From: JACDHG01 sp963815295
GTDB lineage: Bacteria > Actinomycetota > Actinomycetes > Propionibacteriales > Nocardioidaceae
Assembly (NCBI GenBank): GCA_963815295.1
Contig: CAWFFZ010000017.1
Span: 1-26,669, forward strand
Reading direction: 5' to 3'
Length of the DNA stretch: 26,669 nucleotides
Within the stretch, counting starts at the first letter, position 1. Each line of letters opens with the position of its first letter. The notes below the pieces were generated by a model, which did not search any database, was not told the DNA's origin, and worked only from the letters and a program-made list of their open reading frames with translations. Made by a program: the position numbers and the translations under genes. Below, in pieces: positions 7,881 to 16,114 of this stretch.

Positions 7881-8342
7881 ATGTTCAGCTCCCATACCGT
7901 GAGGATCTTCGCCGCGCCGGCTCTAGCCCTGGCTGGCCTGGCTCTCGCCAGTCCGGCCTCCGCTGGCGTCAGCGGTCCGGCCTTCTGGATCGACGGCCAG
8001 CTCTATCGCACAGTCGCGACGCCAACCGATCTGTCGGGCACCGGGGCGCCGGCGTCGACGTATGACGCGATCTACTCGTTTGCCGGCTATCAGCGCAACG
8101 TTGCCGAGGCCAAGCCGGGTGATAGCGACTTCAACGGTGGCCGGTGGCAGGTCCACGAGCTCTCGTTCCCGAGCGGGTATGCCGCCGCGCTCGCGTCCGG
8201 AGATGCCAACGGCAATGGCCAGATCGACTCCACGGCGGAACTCGACATCGCCCTCGCGAACGGCACCGTCGTCGACACCGGTCAGATCCTGAGTATGTTC
8301 GTGTGCACCGTGAACCGGATTCCCGCCAATAAAGCGAACTGA
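7881..8342 (+). CDS. Secreted protein with one EF-hand-like loop
   Basis: A 153-residue protein with a Sec signal peptide (positive start, then LALAGLALASPASA, cleavage predicted near residue 28). At about residues 112-124 it has DANGNGQIDSTAE, which fits the Ca2+-binding loop pattern D-x-N-x-N-G-x-I-D-x-x-x-E of EF-hand or dockerin modules. Only one loop is present, so it is neither a full dockerin nor a paired EF-hand. I do not recognise the rest. GAGGAGG lies about nine bases before the ATG. The cupin gene follows 17 bases later, so the two probably share a transcript. Confidence 0.65.
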   Translation: MFSSHTVRIFAAPALALAGLALASPASAGVSGPAFWIDGQLYRTVATPTDLSGTGAPASTYDAIYSFAGYQRNVAEAKPGDSDFNGGRWQVHELSFPSGYAAALASGDANGNGQIDSTAELDIALANGTVVDTGQILSMFVCTVNRIPANKAN

Positions 8343-8359
8343 AAGATTGGAGGAGTGCT

Positions 8360-8713
8360 ATGGCCGAGATTTGTAACATCGACAGCCCGCACGAGCGGCG
8401 TCCGTTCAAGGACCACGGTTACATCGACGTGGTGACCCTCAGCGGCATCACTCTTGGCAGAGGTGTCTTCGAGCCGGGCTGGCGCTGGTCAAACGACGTC
8501 AAACCCATCGCCGGGACTGAGTCCTGTCAGACCCACCACACGGGCATCTGCATGTCCGGCCAGATGATCGTCCGGCTGGATGACGGTCAGGAGATCACTG
8601 TGGGCCCGGGCGACGTCATCGACCTGGAGCCGGGGCATGATGCCTGGACGGAGGGCGACGAGCCGTGCGTGGTGCTGGACACCGGGGTGGCGGCCTACGC
8701 CAAACCCGCCTAG
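8360..8713 (+). CDS. Cupin-domain protein
   Basis: A 117-residue single cupin. The first motif region is ESCQTHHTGICMSGQMIVRL at about 54-73 and the second, GPGDVIDLEPGHDAW, at about 82-96. HH in the first motif and H in the second are the likely metal ligands. A GGAGGAG site precedes the ATG. It is predicted cytoplasmic, with no signal peptide, despite following a secreted protein. Enzyme or ligand-binding function cannot be told apart. A strong hairpin follows the stop. Confidence 0.8.
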   Translation: MAEICNIDSPHERRPFKDHGYIDVVTLSGITLGRGVFEPGWRWSNDVKPIAGTESCQTHHTGICMSGQMIVRLDDGQEITVGPGDVIDLEPGHDAWTEGDEPCVVLDTGVAAYAKPA

Positions 8714-8716
8714 CCA

Positions 8717-8732
8717 GGCCCAGGGTTGGGCC
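8717..8732. terminator. Hairpin after the cupin gene
   Basis: GGCCCA-GGGT-TGGGCC forms a perfect 6-bp, all but one G/C, stem four bases after the cupin stop. There is no T tract, which is common for high-GC actinobacterial terminators. The rest of the gap to 8953 shows no supportable gene. Confidence 0.5.
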
Positions 8733-8953
8733 CGTTGCGGTGCCGTCCCATCGGCATGGGAGACCGTGCCGTACGCCGCCACGGGTAGGGATTCGTGATC
8801 GCTACATGCACGACCTACGCTGGCCGCGCTCGCGCTATCGCTGCCGGCCAGCAGACAAAGCGCAAGGAATGGGCAGGTCGCATGAGTATCAGTGTGATCC
8901 ATGCGCAAGGGCGTGCCTTCGCGACCGCAGGCACCTCGCGCTCCGGGTCTTGC

Positions 8954-9208
8954 TCAGCTGCCTTCGGTGACTTGGTAGATCTTGTCCGCGACCAGACCGT
9001 GGGCCTCGCGGTGCACTGTGATCGCCGCGTCGGCGTTCGGGGCCTCGACGAGGCAGAAGACCTTGCTGTTTGCCTCGTCGACCCAGTACCGCTGGTACGA
9101 GACGCCGTACTGCTCCTGCGTCTCCAGGTCCGCTTTGTGCGCACCGGCCACGTCGGTCGCTGTGGCGCCTTCGGGCAGTTGTTCGTGGACGTCCATGAAG
9201 AGTGGCAT
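8954..9208 (-). CDS. DUF4242 (SCO4226-like) small protein
   Basis: An 84-residue protein. MPLFMDVHEQLPEGATATDV, YWVDEANSKVFCLVEAPNAD and VHREAHGLVADKIYQVTEG are the DUF4242 hallmarks. The best-known member, Streptomyces SCO4226, has been described as a nickel-binding ferredoxin-like-fold protein. The histidines in MDVH and VHREAH are the plausible metal ligands. A perfect AGGAGG lies before the ATG at 9208. It is divergent from the AraC-type regulator across only 45 bp, so that regulator may control it. Confidence 0.85.
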   Translation of the reverse strand: MPLFMDVHEQLPEGATATDVAGAHKADLETQEQYGVSYQRYWVDEANSKVFCLVEAPNADAAITVHREAHGLVADKIYQVTEGS

Positions 9209-9253
9209 CGGAATCCTCCTTGATTTGTCGGATGCTCTGACACACTGAGTCTC

Positions 9254-10270
9254 ATGCCGGGGCCGTTGGCGGGCCATGACCAAACAACCGCCGTACCTGA
9301 CCGGGAACCCACGCGGGCTCTCGCCGACCTGCTGGGCAGCGTGCGCCTTCAGGGCGCGATCTTCTTGAGGGGCGACTACACCGAGGGCTGGGCGTACGAA
9401 TCGCTGCCGTCGGCCGACGCGGCGGCAATCCTGGCACCGGGCGCTACCCGGGTGCTGCTCTTCCACGTGATCGCCTCGGGCCGGTGCTGGATCGAGGTGC
9501 CTGGCGGTGAACGGCACTGGGCCAACGGCGGTGACGTGATCGTTCTTCCCTACAACGACGAGCACCGGATGGGCGGGACGATGGACGCCTTGGCTGTCTC
9601 GGTGGCCTCGCTGATCGACCCGCCGCCTTGGGAGCGGATGCCGATGATCCACCACGGCCAGGGCGGCGCGGTCACGAGTGTCGTATGCGGCTACCTGACC
9701 TGCGAAGACCCGATGTTCGACCCACGGCTACGTGTGTTCCCGTCGGTCTTCGTGGTCAGCCCGCCCGCTGGGCCAGCGCGGGAGTGGGTCCAGGCGAGCA
9801 TCGAGTATGCCGTGCAGCAGACCACCCAGGTAGCCGTGGACCGGTTCGAGGCGCCGACAAACGTGCCCGGGCTACTACTGGTCGAGATTCTCGGGTTGCA
9901 CCTGTCGAGCGCCCCCGCCGCGAACCATGGACTGGCCCGTGCTGTCCGCGACCCGGTGTTGAGGCCCGCGCTCGAGGCCATCCACGGCGCACCGGCCGAG
10001 AAGTGGAGTGTGGGCAGCCTGGCCCGACAGGCCCATGTCTCCATGTCACTGCTCGACGAGCGGTTCCGGGAAGTGCTGGGGCTGGCCCCGATCAGGTATC
10101 TCACCGGGTGGCGGATGCACATCGCCGAGGACCTGCTGCGTTCGTCCGACCTCAGCGTCGCCGCAGTGGCTCGCAAGGTCGGCTACGAGTCCGAGGAGGC
10201 CTTCAGCCGCGCCTTCAAGCGTGAGCACGGCCAGTCCCCGAGCGTGTGGCGGGTGCAGCGGCCGCGCTGA
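9254..10270 (+). CDS. AraC-family regulator with cupin sensor domain
   Basis: A 338-residue transcription factor. Residues about 30-200 form an AraC-type cupin sensor (RVLLFHVIASGRCWIEVPGG, NGGDVIVLPYNDEHRMGG). Residues about 235-335 hold the double helix-turn-helix: WSVGSLARQAHVSMSLLDER, LGLAPIRYLTGWRMHIAEDL, then LSVAAVARKVGYESEEAFSR and the closing FKREHGQSPS. The organisation is that of the cupin_6/HTH_18 group, which usually senses a small molecule and regulates adjacent genes. The divergent DUF4242 gene is the obvious target. There is no clear ribosome site, so the start may be leaderless. Confidence 0.88.
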   Translation: MPGPLAGHDQTTAVPDREPTRALADLLGSVRLQGAIFLRGDYTEGWAYESLPSADAAAILAPGATRVLLFHVIASGRCWIEVPGGERHWANGGDVIVLPYNDEHRMGGTMDALAVSVASLIDPPPWERMPMIHHGQGGAVTSVVCGYLTCEDPMFDPRLRVFPSVFVVSPPAGPAREWVQASIEYAVQQTTQVAVDRFEAPTNVPGLLLVEILGLHLSSAPAANHGLARAVRDPVLRPALEAIHGAPAEKWSVGSLARQAHVSMSLLDERFREVLGLAPIRYLTGWRMHIAEDLLRSSDLSVAAVARKVGYESEEAFSRAFKREHGQSPSVWRVQRPR

Positions 10271-10388
10271 GCCTTGGCCGGTTGGCCGGAGCGTGAGCGG
10301 TTTTGTCTCGACAAGGCTGAGTGGGCTGCGCTGGAGGAGTCTGGGACCGGTATGCCGATTTCGGGTGACGTGCGGACCGGGAGGAACG

Positions 10389-10531
10389 ATGGAGCTGGCC
10401 GATCTGCACGCCGGAGCGTGGAAAGCTGGCGCTCCCGACTCGACGCCGTCGACGACTCGCAGTGGACCCTCCCGACCCCGTGCTCGGAGTGGGATATGCG
10501 CGCCCTCGTCAACCGCGTCATCGGCGAGGAA
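10389..10531 (+). pseudogene. TIGR03086 (mycothiol-dependent/DinB-like) N-terminal fragment
   Basis: The start at 10389 follows GGGAGG and reads MELADLHA. One frame over it continues RSVESWRSRLDAVDDSQWTL, then PTPCSEWDMRALVNRVIGEE. This is the N-terminus of the TIGR03086/MDMPI_N family (MelldLh..al..f...v..v..d.w..PTPCseWdVraLvnHvvgee). Adding one C in the CC run near 10413 joins the frames. After GEE all homology stops and the sequence becomes locally A/T-richer. About 130 residues are missing, so this is a true truncation as well as a frame break. Confidence 0.7.
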
Positions 10532-10635
10532 GCTCCTGACTCTTGCTGTAATCAATTTACCCAGTGGTGCACTGACGCCGGTCGGATCAAGCCAGTGGTT
10601 CTGCAGCCTTGGTCTGTCGTGTCAGACTGGCGAGC

Positions 10636-11442
10636 GTGTCAAGAGTCGGTGCAGAGATCGCGGTGATCGGGGGGTCGGGGTTTTACGAGTTCCTGGCTCA
10701 ACCACGTGAGACAGCTGTCGTGACGCCGTACGGCGAACCTGCCGCGCCGATCGCCGTGGGCGAAGTCGCCGGTCGCTCGGTCGCGTTCTTGCCGCGCCAT
10801 GGACGCCACCACCAGTTCCCGCCTCACCAGGTGAACTATCGGGCCAACTTGTGGGCGCTGAGGTCACTTGGCGTCCGGCGGGTCTTGGCTCCCTGCGCCG
10901 TCGGGAGCCTGCGGCATGATCTCGGGCCGAGCGCGCTCGTCGTACCCGACCAACTCGTCGATCGCACTACGAGCCGAGTCCAGACCTACTACGACGAGGG
11001 GGCCTGTCATGTGGGCTTCGCTGACCCGTACTGCCCGAGCCTGCGCATTTCGCTTGCGTCGGCCGACCACGACGGCAGCGCCATTGTCGACGGCGGCACG
11101 ATGGTGGTCATCGAGGGACCGCGATTCTCGACACGTGCTGAGTCGCAGTGGTACGCCGCGCAAGGCTGGTCTCTTGTAGGCATGACCGGCCATCCCGAAG
11201 CCGTCCTCGCCAGAGAGCTTGGGCTTTGCTTTGCCGCGATCGCGTTAGTCACCGACCGGGACGCAGGCATCAGCGGCGAGGAGTCGGTCAACCAGGCGGA
11301 GGTGTTCGCCGAGTTCGCACGTAACATAGGCGCGCTACGCACACTGCTCGTCGAAGTCATCAAAAGCCTGCCCGCCGAGCGTGGTGGATGCGCCTGTCAG
11401 CATGCCTTGGACGGACTCGATCTGCCCTTCGAACTGCCATGA
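10636..11442 (+). CDS. mtnP: S-methyl-5'-thioadenosine phosphorylase
   Basis: A 268-residue cytoplasmic purine nucleoside phosphorylase of the MTAP type, splitting methylthioadenosine with phosphate into adenine and methylthioribose-1-phosphate. Landmarks: IGGSGFYEF at about 11-19 (phosphate loop), LPRHGRHHQFPPHQVNYRAN, IEGPRFSTRAESQWYA and MTGHPEAVLARELGLCFAAI, followed by LVTDRDAG. The GTG at 10636 is chosen because the domain begins four residues later; it has no ribosome site and may be leaderless. Gene order with the epimerase, the opposite-strand membrane protein, GT2 and DUF2064 matches M. tuberculosis Rv0535-Rv0540, where Rv0535 is the MTA phosphorylase. An inosine/guanosine phosphorylase role is not excluded. 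Confidence 0.85.
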   Translation: MSRVGAEIAVIGGSGFYEFLAQPRETAVVTPYGEPAAPIAVGEVAGRSVAFLPRHGRHHQFPPHQVNYRANLWALRSLGVRRVLAPCAVGSLRHDLGPSALVVPDQLVDRTTSRVQTYYDEGACHVGFADPYCPSLRISLASADHDGSAIVDGGTMVVIEGPRFSTRAESQWYAAQGWSLVGMTGHPEAVLARELGLCFAAIALVTDRDAGISGEESVNQAEVFAEFARNIGALRTLLVEVIKSLPAERGGCACQHALDGLDLPFELP

Positions 11443-11478
11443 GGCTCCTGGCAATGGCGGCGTCGTGACGGATCGGCC

Positions 11479-12450
11479 ATGAGGATCCTATTGACCGGGG
11501 CCGCCGGCTTTATCGGCGGCGCCGTCCGCGCGAAGCTCCAGGCAAGCGGTCACGATGTCGTCGGAGTCGACGCTCTCATCCCGCAAGCCCATCCCACCGA
11601 CGCCGAACCAACGCTCGGCGTAGAGCGCGTCGACGTCCGAGAGATGCGTCAGCTGGCCCCGCTGCTCGACCGCGTCGATGTCGTCTGCCATCAGGCAGCG
11701 ATGGTGGGGGCAGGAGTGACGCTGACCGACTTGCCGTTGTACGCCGCGCACAACGACCTGGGGACCGCCGTACTCCTCGCCGCAATGGCCGAAGCCGGAG
11801 TGACCAAGCTAGTCCTCGCCTCGTCGATGGTCGTGTACGGCGACGGCCGCTACCGGTGCCGAGAGCACGGTACCCGACCCGCGACCTCCCGCAGATTGGC
11901 GGCGCTCGAGGCGCGGCGCTTCGATGTGGGGTGCCCCGACTGCGGGGCAGCGATGCAATGGACCCTGATCGACGAGGACGCCCGACTGCTTCCCCGCAGC
12001 AGCTACGCAGCCAGCAAGGTCGCGCAGGAGCACTTCGCCCATGCGTGGGCGCGCCAGCTCCCTGGGTCGGTCGTCGCTCTGCGCTACCACAACGTCTACG
12101 GACCGGGCATGCCGCGGGACACTCCCTACTCCGGAGTGGCGGCGATGTTCCGCTCCGCGATGGAGAATGGCGCGGCGCCGAAAATCTTCGAAGACGGCGG
12201 ACAGATGCGGGACTTCGTTCACGTCGCCGACGTGGCAAGGGCCAACGTGTCGGCGGTGGAAAGGACAGCGTCACTCGATACCGACACGTTCACGGCTTAC
12301 AACATCTGCTCTGGCCGGCCAATTTCCGTCCTCGAGGTTGCCAACCTGATTGCTCAGGGCACGCCGGACGACGTCATCCCCGAAGTGACGGGCCAGTTCC
12401 GGCCCGGCGACGTACGACACATCGTCGCTAGCGGTGTCACGAGCCAGTGA
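11479..12450 (+). CDS. NAD-dependent sugar epimerase/dehydratase with zinc-ribbon insert (3' frameshift)
   Basis: An extended short-chain dehydrogenase. The NAD site is LLTGAAGFIGG at 4-14, and the catalytic pattern is S115/S116 with Y176-x3-K180 (SSYAASKVAQEH). Between them, C127, H130, C152 and C155 (CREH and CPDCG) form a zinc-ribbon-like insert that ordinary GalE lacks. The annotated frame ends at 12450 in GVTSQ. Removing one G from GG near 12434 lets it continue SRASDQLGFTACVLPEDGLR and on to a stop at 12529. That reads as the normal family C-terminus, so the true gene is probably 11479-12529 (349 residues). The substrate is likely a nucleotide sugar. It corresponds in position to Rv0536 (galE3) of M. 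tuberculosis. Confidence 0.85.
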   Translation: MRILLTGAAGFIGGAVRAKLQASGHDVVGVDALIPQAHPTDAEPTLGVERVDVREMRQLAPLLDRVDVVCHQAAMVGAGVTLTDLPLYAAHNDLGTAVLLAAMAEAGVTKLVLASSMVVYGDGRYRCREHGTRPATSRRLAALEARRFDVGCPDCGAAMQWTLIDEDARLLPRSSYAASKVAQEHFAHAWARQLPGSVVALRYHNVYGPGMPRDTPYSGVAAMFRSAMENGAAPKIFEDGGQMRDFVHVADVARANVSAVERTASLDTDTFTAYNICSGRPISVLEVANLIAQGTPDDVIPEVTGQFRPGDVRHIVASGVTSQ

Positions 12451-12546
12451 CCAGCTGGGGTTCACTGCCTGTGTGCTCCCGGAGGATGGGCTGCGCGCAT
12501 TCGCCGCTGCGCCCTTGCGCCAACACTGACTCTGTACGAGTCGGAG

Positions 12547-13947
12547 CTACCAGCCCGTCAAAAACACGTGCTGGATCACGACAGCCACGACCACCTGAAT
12601 GGCCAGCCCCGCTCGGCGCCATGACGCAGGCAACAGCGCTGTGCCGAGGAGGAGCCACGGGATGAACGGCAGCCAGATGCGCTCCACCTCGCCCTTGCTG
12701 GCGCCGGACACATCCGCCCCGACCACCATGAGCAGCGAGGCGACGGTCAGGAGCACCACCACCCGGACGCTGCTGCTGCCGCGCACGACGTTGCGCCACG
12801 ACGACCACCTTCGGCCGAGCGTCGTCACAACCGCGGCCGGCATGAGAGGACCGGCACTCCAGCAGAGTGCGGCCAGGTTTCCCCAGAGGTAGTACGTCTG
12901 GGGTCGGTTCTGTGCGACACCGGAGTACTGACGGTCGTGCATGACCGGCAGCGCCTCCCACCAGGCGAAACCGGCGGCAAAGAATGCCAGCACGACGGAT
13001 GATGCAGCCGCAGCCGCCCACGGCAGTGGTCGAACGTTGCGCGCGACGAGCAAAATGGCGAGGGCAAGGAATCCCAACAGTGGGAGGCCGTACGACATCA
13101 TGACGCAGTAACCGAGGAGCAGTCCCGACAGCACTCCCCAACCGGCCAATCTCCGAGGAGTTGGGTGCGTGGCTGCGATCGCCAGACAACACATCCCCCA
13201 GGCGGCAAACGCCGCGAACACAGCATCTGCTGACACTGCCATCCAGATCGCCGCAGGGCCGAGAACGAGGAAGGGTGAGGCGAGGCGGGCGCGATCCTCA
13301 GCTCCGAGCACCCGCAACGTGACCAACACGGCAATGGGCGTCGTGGCGCCCACTAAGATGACCACCCAACCGGCGGCAAGGCCGCTGCCGAGGCCGAGCG
13401 CCACCAGCAGAACGAAGAAGAGGACAGCGCCGGGAGGATGACCCGCGAGGTGCACGGGCCAGTTGTCAGGTTGGCTGCCTGGAATCCGAGCGACGTACTC
13501 CCGCAGCATCGTCGAGACCTCGCTCCAGGTGTCGATGGTGCGAGCAGTCCGGAGGTACTCGTACCCGGTGTCGAGGATGACGCCGATGCCGTTGTTCCCG
13601 TCCACCATGGCCAGGCTTACCATCCAGCTCACGCTCACCACGTAGGTGCTGACGAGCAGCATCGACCACGACGCCATCCGTGCCAGTCCGTCGGCATACA
13701 CCACGCCGGCGACTCCGAGGAGGATCGACGGGATCGTGCCGGGCCCAACGCGCGGCTGCCACTCGGCGTGCAGCGGGGGCCAGGAGTTCATGTGAACGTT
13801 CCAGTTCCACGCAGCCGGGAACATCCATGCGAGGAACATCAACGTCACCGCGTAGATCAGTCCAACCAGCGGCGCAACGTGTAGTCGACGGTGAATCGAT
13901 GAAACCGAAGAGTGAGGACTCGGGTCGGCCGCGACCGTCTCACTCAT
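12547..13947 (-). CDS. Multi-pass integral membrane protein, possible GT-C type glycosyltransferase
   Basis: A 466-residue membrane protein with about 10-12 hydrophobic helices. A long extracytoplasmic loop after the first helix carries WNWNVHMNSWPPLHAEWQPR. A conserved-looking HLAGHPPGAVLFF precedes the second helix group. The topology and the HPPG motif resemble polyprenyl-phosphate-dependent GT-C proteins and the integral membrane proteins next to the MTAP/epimerase pair in mycobacteria (Rv0537c position). No DxD or ExD motif is decisive. It is convergent with the epimerase, 18 bp from the extended stop, and divergent from the GT2 gene across 111 bp. The enzymatic call is inference. Confidence 0.7.
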   Translation of the reverse strand: MSETVAADPSPHSSVSSIHRRLHVAPLVGLIYAVTLMFLAWMFPAAWNWNVHMNSWPPLHAEWQPRVGPGTIPSILLGVAGVVYADGLARMASWSMLLVSTYVVSVSWMVSLAMVDGNNGIGVILDTGYEYLRTARTIDTWSEVSTMLREYVARIPGSQPDNWPVHLAGHPPGAVLFFVLLVALGLGSGLAAGWVVILVGATTPIAVLVTLRVLGAEDRARLASPFLVLGPAAIWMAVSADAVFAAFAAWGMCCLAIAATHPTPRRLAGWGVLSGLLLGYCVMMSYGLPLLGFLALAILLVARNVRPLPWAAAAASSVVLAFFAAGFAWWEALPVMHDRQYSGVAQNRPQTYYLWGNLAALCWSAGPLMPAAVVTTLGRRWSSWRNVVRGSSSVRVVVLLTVASLLMVVGADVSGASKGEVERIWLPFIPWLLLGTALLPASWRRAGLAIQVVVAVVIQHVFLTGW

Positions 13948-14058
13948 GATCTGACCCTACGCAGCCCTTTGCGATGCTCGGCCAAGAGCGCGGCATGTCA
14001 CAGTTCCGTAAGCGTTGGCCACGGTTGCGACACCACATGTGTCCTTAGCGTGACCTCC

Positions 14059-14717
14059 ATGTCCTCTCGCTGCGATCTCGTGCTGCCGTGCCGCGATGAG
14101 GCAGCGGCATTGCCGGCCCTGCTGGCGTGTGTTCCCCGAGCTTCTCCGTCATCGTGGTGGACAACGGCTCGCGCGACGGCACCGCTGATGTGGCTCGCGC
14201 ACATGGCGCGACGGTCGCGCACGAAGGACGCACTGGGTACGGCGCAGCAGTCCATGCGGGGATTGACCGGGCCACGTCGCCGTTCGTTGCCGTGATGGAC
14301 GGCGACGGGTCGATGGACCCGCGGGACCTGCTCGTTCTGCTTGAGGACGTGGAGGAAGGCGCCGCCACCATGGCACTTGGACGTCGCCGGCCGATCTCGC
14401 GCAGCGTGTTGCCGTGGCACGCGCGGTTGGGAAACGCGGCACTGGCGGCGTGGCTCCGACGTAGTACGGGCATAACCGTGCGGGACATCGCGCCGATGCG
14501 CGTGTGTCGCCGACAAGACCTGCTCGACCTCGATGTCAGAGATCGGCGGTTCGGTTACCCGGTCGAACTGCTCGTCAAGGCGCAGGCGGCTAATTGGGTG
14601 CTGACCGAGCACGACATCGGATACTACCCGCGCGCCGCTGGTACGAAGTCGAAGGTCTCGGGCTCGCTCAGCGGCACTATGCGTGCGGTCCGCGACTTCG
14701 CGAAGGCGCTGCCATGA
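14059..14717 (+). pseudogene. Family 2 glycosyltransferase (one frameshift)
   Basis: A GT-A fold inverting glycosyltransferase of the polyprenyl-phosphate sugar synthase kind. From ATG 14059 it reads MSSRCDLVLPCRDEAAALPA then LLACVP. One frame over it continues FSVIVVDNGSRDGTADVARA. The later block AVMDGDGSMDPRDLLVLLED contains the DxD-like metal site (DGDGS). It ends with DVRDRRFGYPVELLVKAQAA and an acid-rich tail. Adding one C to CCCC near 14136 gives a continuous 219-residue protein. TTAGCGT lies seven bases before the start, suggesting a leaderless mRNA. The stop overlaps the next gene (ATGA). It matches the Rv0539 position. Confidence 0.75.
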
Positions 14718-15443
14718 GGCGCCTCGGCTCAGCGCGTCGTTCGACGCACGTGCTGGTGGTGGCGAAGGCTCCGATCGCCGGGTTCGCTAAGACCAGACTG
14801 GCTGCGACGTTGGGCGACACTGTGGCTGCTCACATTGCGGCAACCTGCCTCCTCGACACGATCGATGCTGTCGAAAGCATCACGCAGCCAAGAGACCGAC
14901 TCATTGCCCTCACAGGTGCCCTTGCGGACGCAGAGGGTGATGGGGACATTCGCGAGCGGCTACGTAACTGGCAGGTGATGGGCCAACACGGGGAGACGTT
15001 CGCAGACCGGCTCGTCAACGCCCATGCAGATGCCGCGACGCTATGGGGGGCCAACGCGGTCATTGTGCAGATCGGTATGGACACTCCGCAGGTCACCGGG
15101 GCAGATCTGCTCGCGCTGGCTGACGCAGTCACCCGCCACGGTGTGGCGAATGTGCGAGTCGCCGTAGGACCAGCTGCCGACGGGGGCTGGTGGGGACTTG
15201 CCTCAAGCGCGGCAGGACAGCGGCGCCCTGGCCGATGTACCAATGTCGCGCCACGACACGCGCGCGCGCACCGCTCGGGCGCTGCGGTCAACCGGTGCTG
15301 GCGTCACCGTGGTGCACGAGCTGAACGACGTCGACACGATCGCTGACGCGCGCCAAGTAGCACGAGCCAATCCAGAAACACGGATCGCATCTCGCTGGGC
15401 TGCTCTCGAGGAAACCTTCGCCAAGGGAGGGTCTGCGCATTGA
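14714..15443 (+). pseudogene. DUF2064 / TIGR04282 glycosyltransferase-like protein (one frameshift)
   Basis: A nucleotidyl/glycosyltransferase-like GT-A domain of the DUF2064 family. VLVVAKAPIAGFAKTRLA is the family N-terminus, and VIVQIGMDTPQVTGADLLAL and AVGPAADGGWWGL follow. The frame then breaks near 15192-15203. The next frame gives ADVPMSRHDTRARTARALRS and VVHELNDVDTIADARQVA, the expected C-terminus. A net loss of one base in GGGG restores 242 residues. It overlaps its neighbours at both ends (ATGA upstream, ATTGA downstream), so it is translated as part of a chain. It corresponds to Rv0540. In other phyla TIGR04282 proteins accompany arsenosugar genes; no such partner is seen here. Confidence 0.75.
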
Positions 15444-16114
15444 CCAGCCCGACGAGCACCGTGATGCAACGACGTGCTTCGATCTCACCAAGCAGCGCGA
15501 TCGCGGCCGCCCTTCGCGGTGAACCGTGTCGCGTGTTCGGGATGGGGCCGGGCTTGGAGCTGGTGCCCGCGTGCAGGTGGCGCGGCGAGGCTGACACCGC
15601 CGATCACAAGGTGTTGAGCCAGTGCCGTGGTGCGACGGTCGACATCGGCTGCGGCCCTGGACGCATGACCCACGCGTTGCTTGGGCTTGGGATCAAGGCT
15701 CTCGGCATTGACGTGGTCGACGAGGCGGTCCAGCAGACGCGCGCCCGCGGCGCGGTGGCGTTGCGACGTGACGTCTTCTCCCAACTGCCGGGGGAGGGTC
15801 GCTGGCGCACCGCGCTGCTCGCCGACGGCAACATCGGCATCGGGGGTGACCCGGTGAGGTTGTTACGGCGCACCAGAACGCTGCTGGCCAGGGATGGCCG
15901 CGTGGTCATCGACCTGTCCAAGCCAGGCGGAGCCGTGTGCATCCACTGGATCGGGCTCGAGGTGTCTGGGCGACGCTCGCGCACCTTCCCCTGGGCCGTC
16001 GTTCCGGCATGTCAGATCAAGCTGCTGGCTGAATTGGCCGCATTCCTTGTGCTGGAGGTTGCCGAACACGAAGGGCGCTGGTTCGCGACATTGGCAAAAC
16101 AAGGCCGTATATGA
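15440..16114 (+). CDS. Class I SAM-dependent methyltransferase
   Basis: A 224-residue methyltransferase. Motif I is GATVDIGCGPGRMTHALLGL at about 64-83, with the acidic LGIDVVDEAV next and a motif-IV region at ALLADGNIGIGGDP. Late in the protein is a strand LLARDGRVVIDLS. The TTG start at 15440 is supported by AAGGGAGGG eight bases upstream and overlaps the previous stop; an internal ATG at residue 9 is the alternative. The substrate is unknown. Placement between two sugar-transfer genes and a membrane oxidoreductase suggests it modifies the product of this locus. Its own stop overlaps the next start (ATGA). Confidence 0.8.
   Translation: MTSPTSTVMQRRASISPSSAIAAALRGEPCRVFGMGPGLELVPACRWRGEADTADHKVLSQCRGATVDIGCGPGRMTHALLGLGIKALGIDVVDEAVQQTRARGAVALRRDVFSQLPGEGRWRTALLADGNIGIGGDPVRLLRRTRTLLARDGRVVIDLSKPGGAVCIHWIGLEVSGRRSRTFPWAVVPACQIKLLAELAAFLVLEVAEHEGRWFATLAKQGRI

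Noticed and set aside
8795..9223. Plus-strand open frame opposite the DUF4242 gene
   Set aside because: The minus strand carries a clear DUF4242 protein with AGGAGG. The plus-strand frame is its shadow and lacks a start site.
12437..13192. Minus-strand frame of 251 codons overlapping the membrane protein
   Set aside because: It is an antisense-frame shadow rich in R, P and G inside a clearly coding membrane-protein gene.
14714..16114. Arsenosugar biosynthesis locus, suggested by the TIGR04282-like protein beside a methyltransferase
   Set aside because: There is no radical SAM ArsS and the methyltransferase lacks the cysteine set of ArsM. The gene order matches the mycobacterial Rv0535-Rv0540 block instead.
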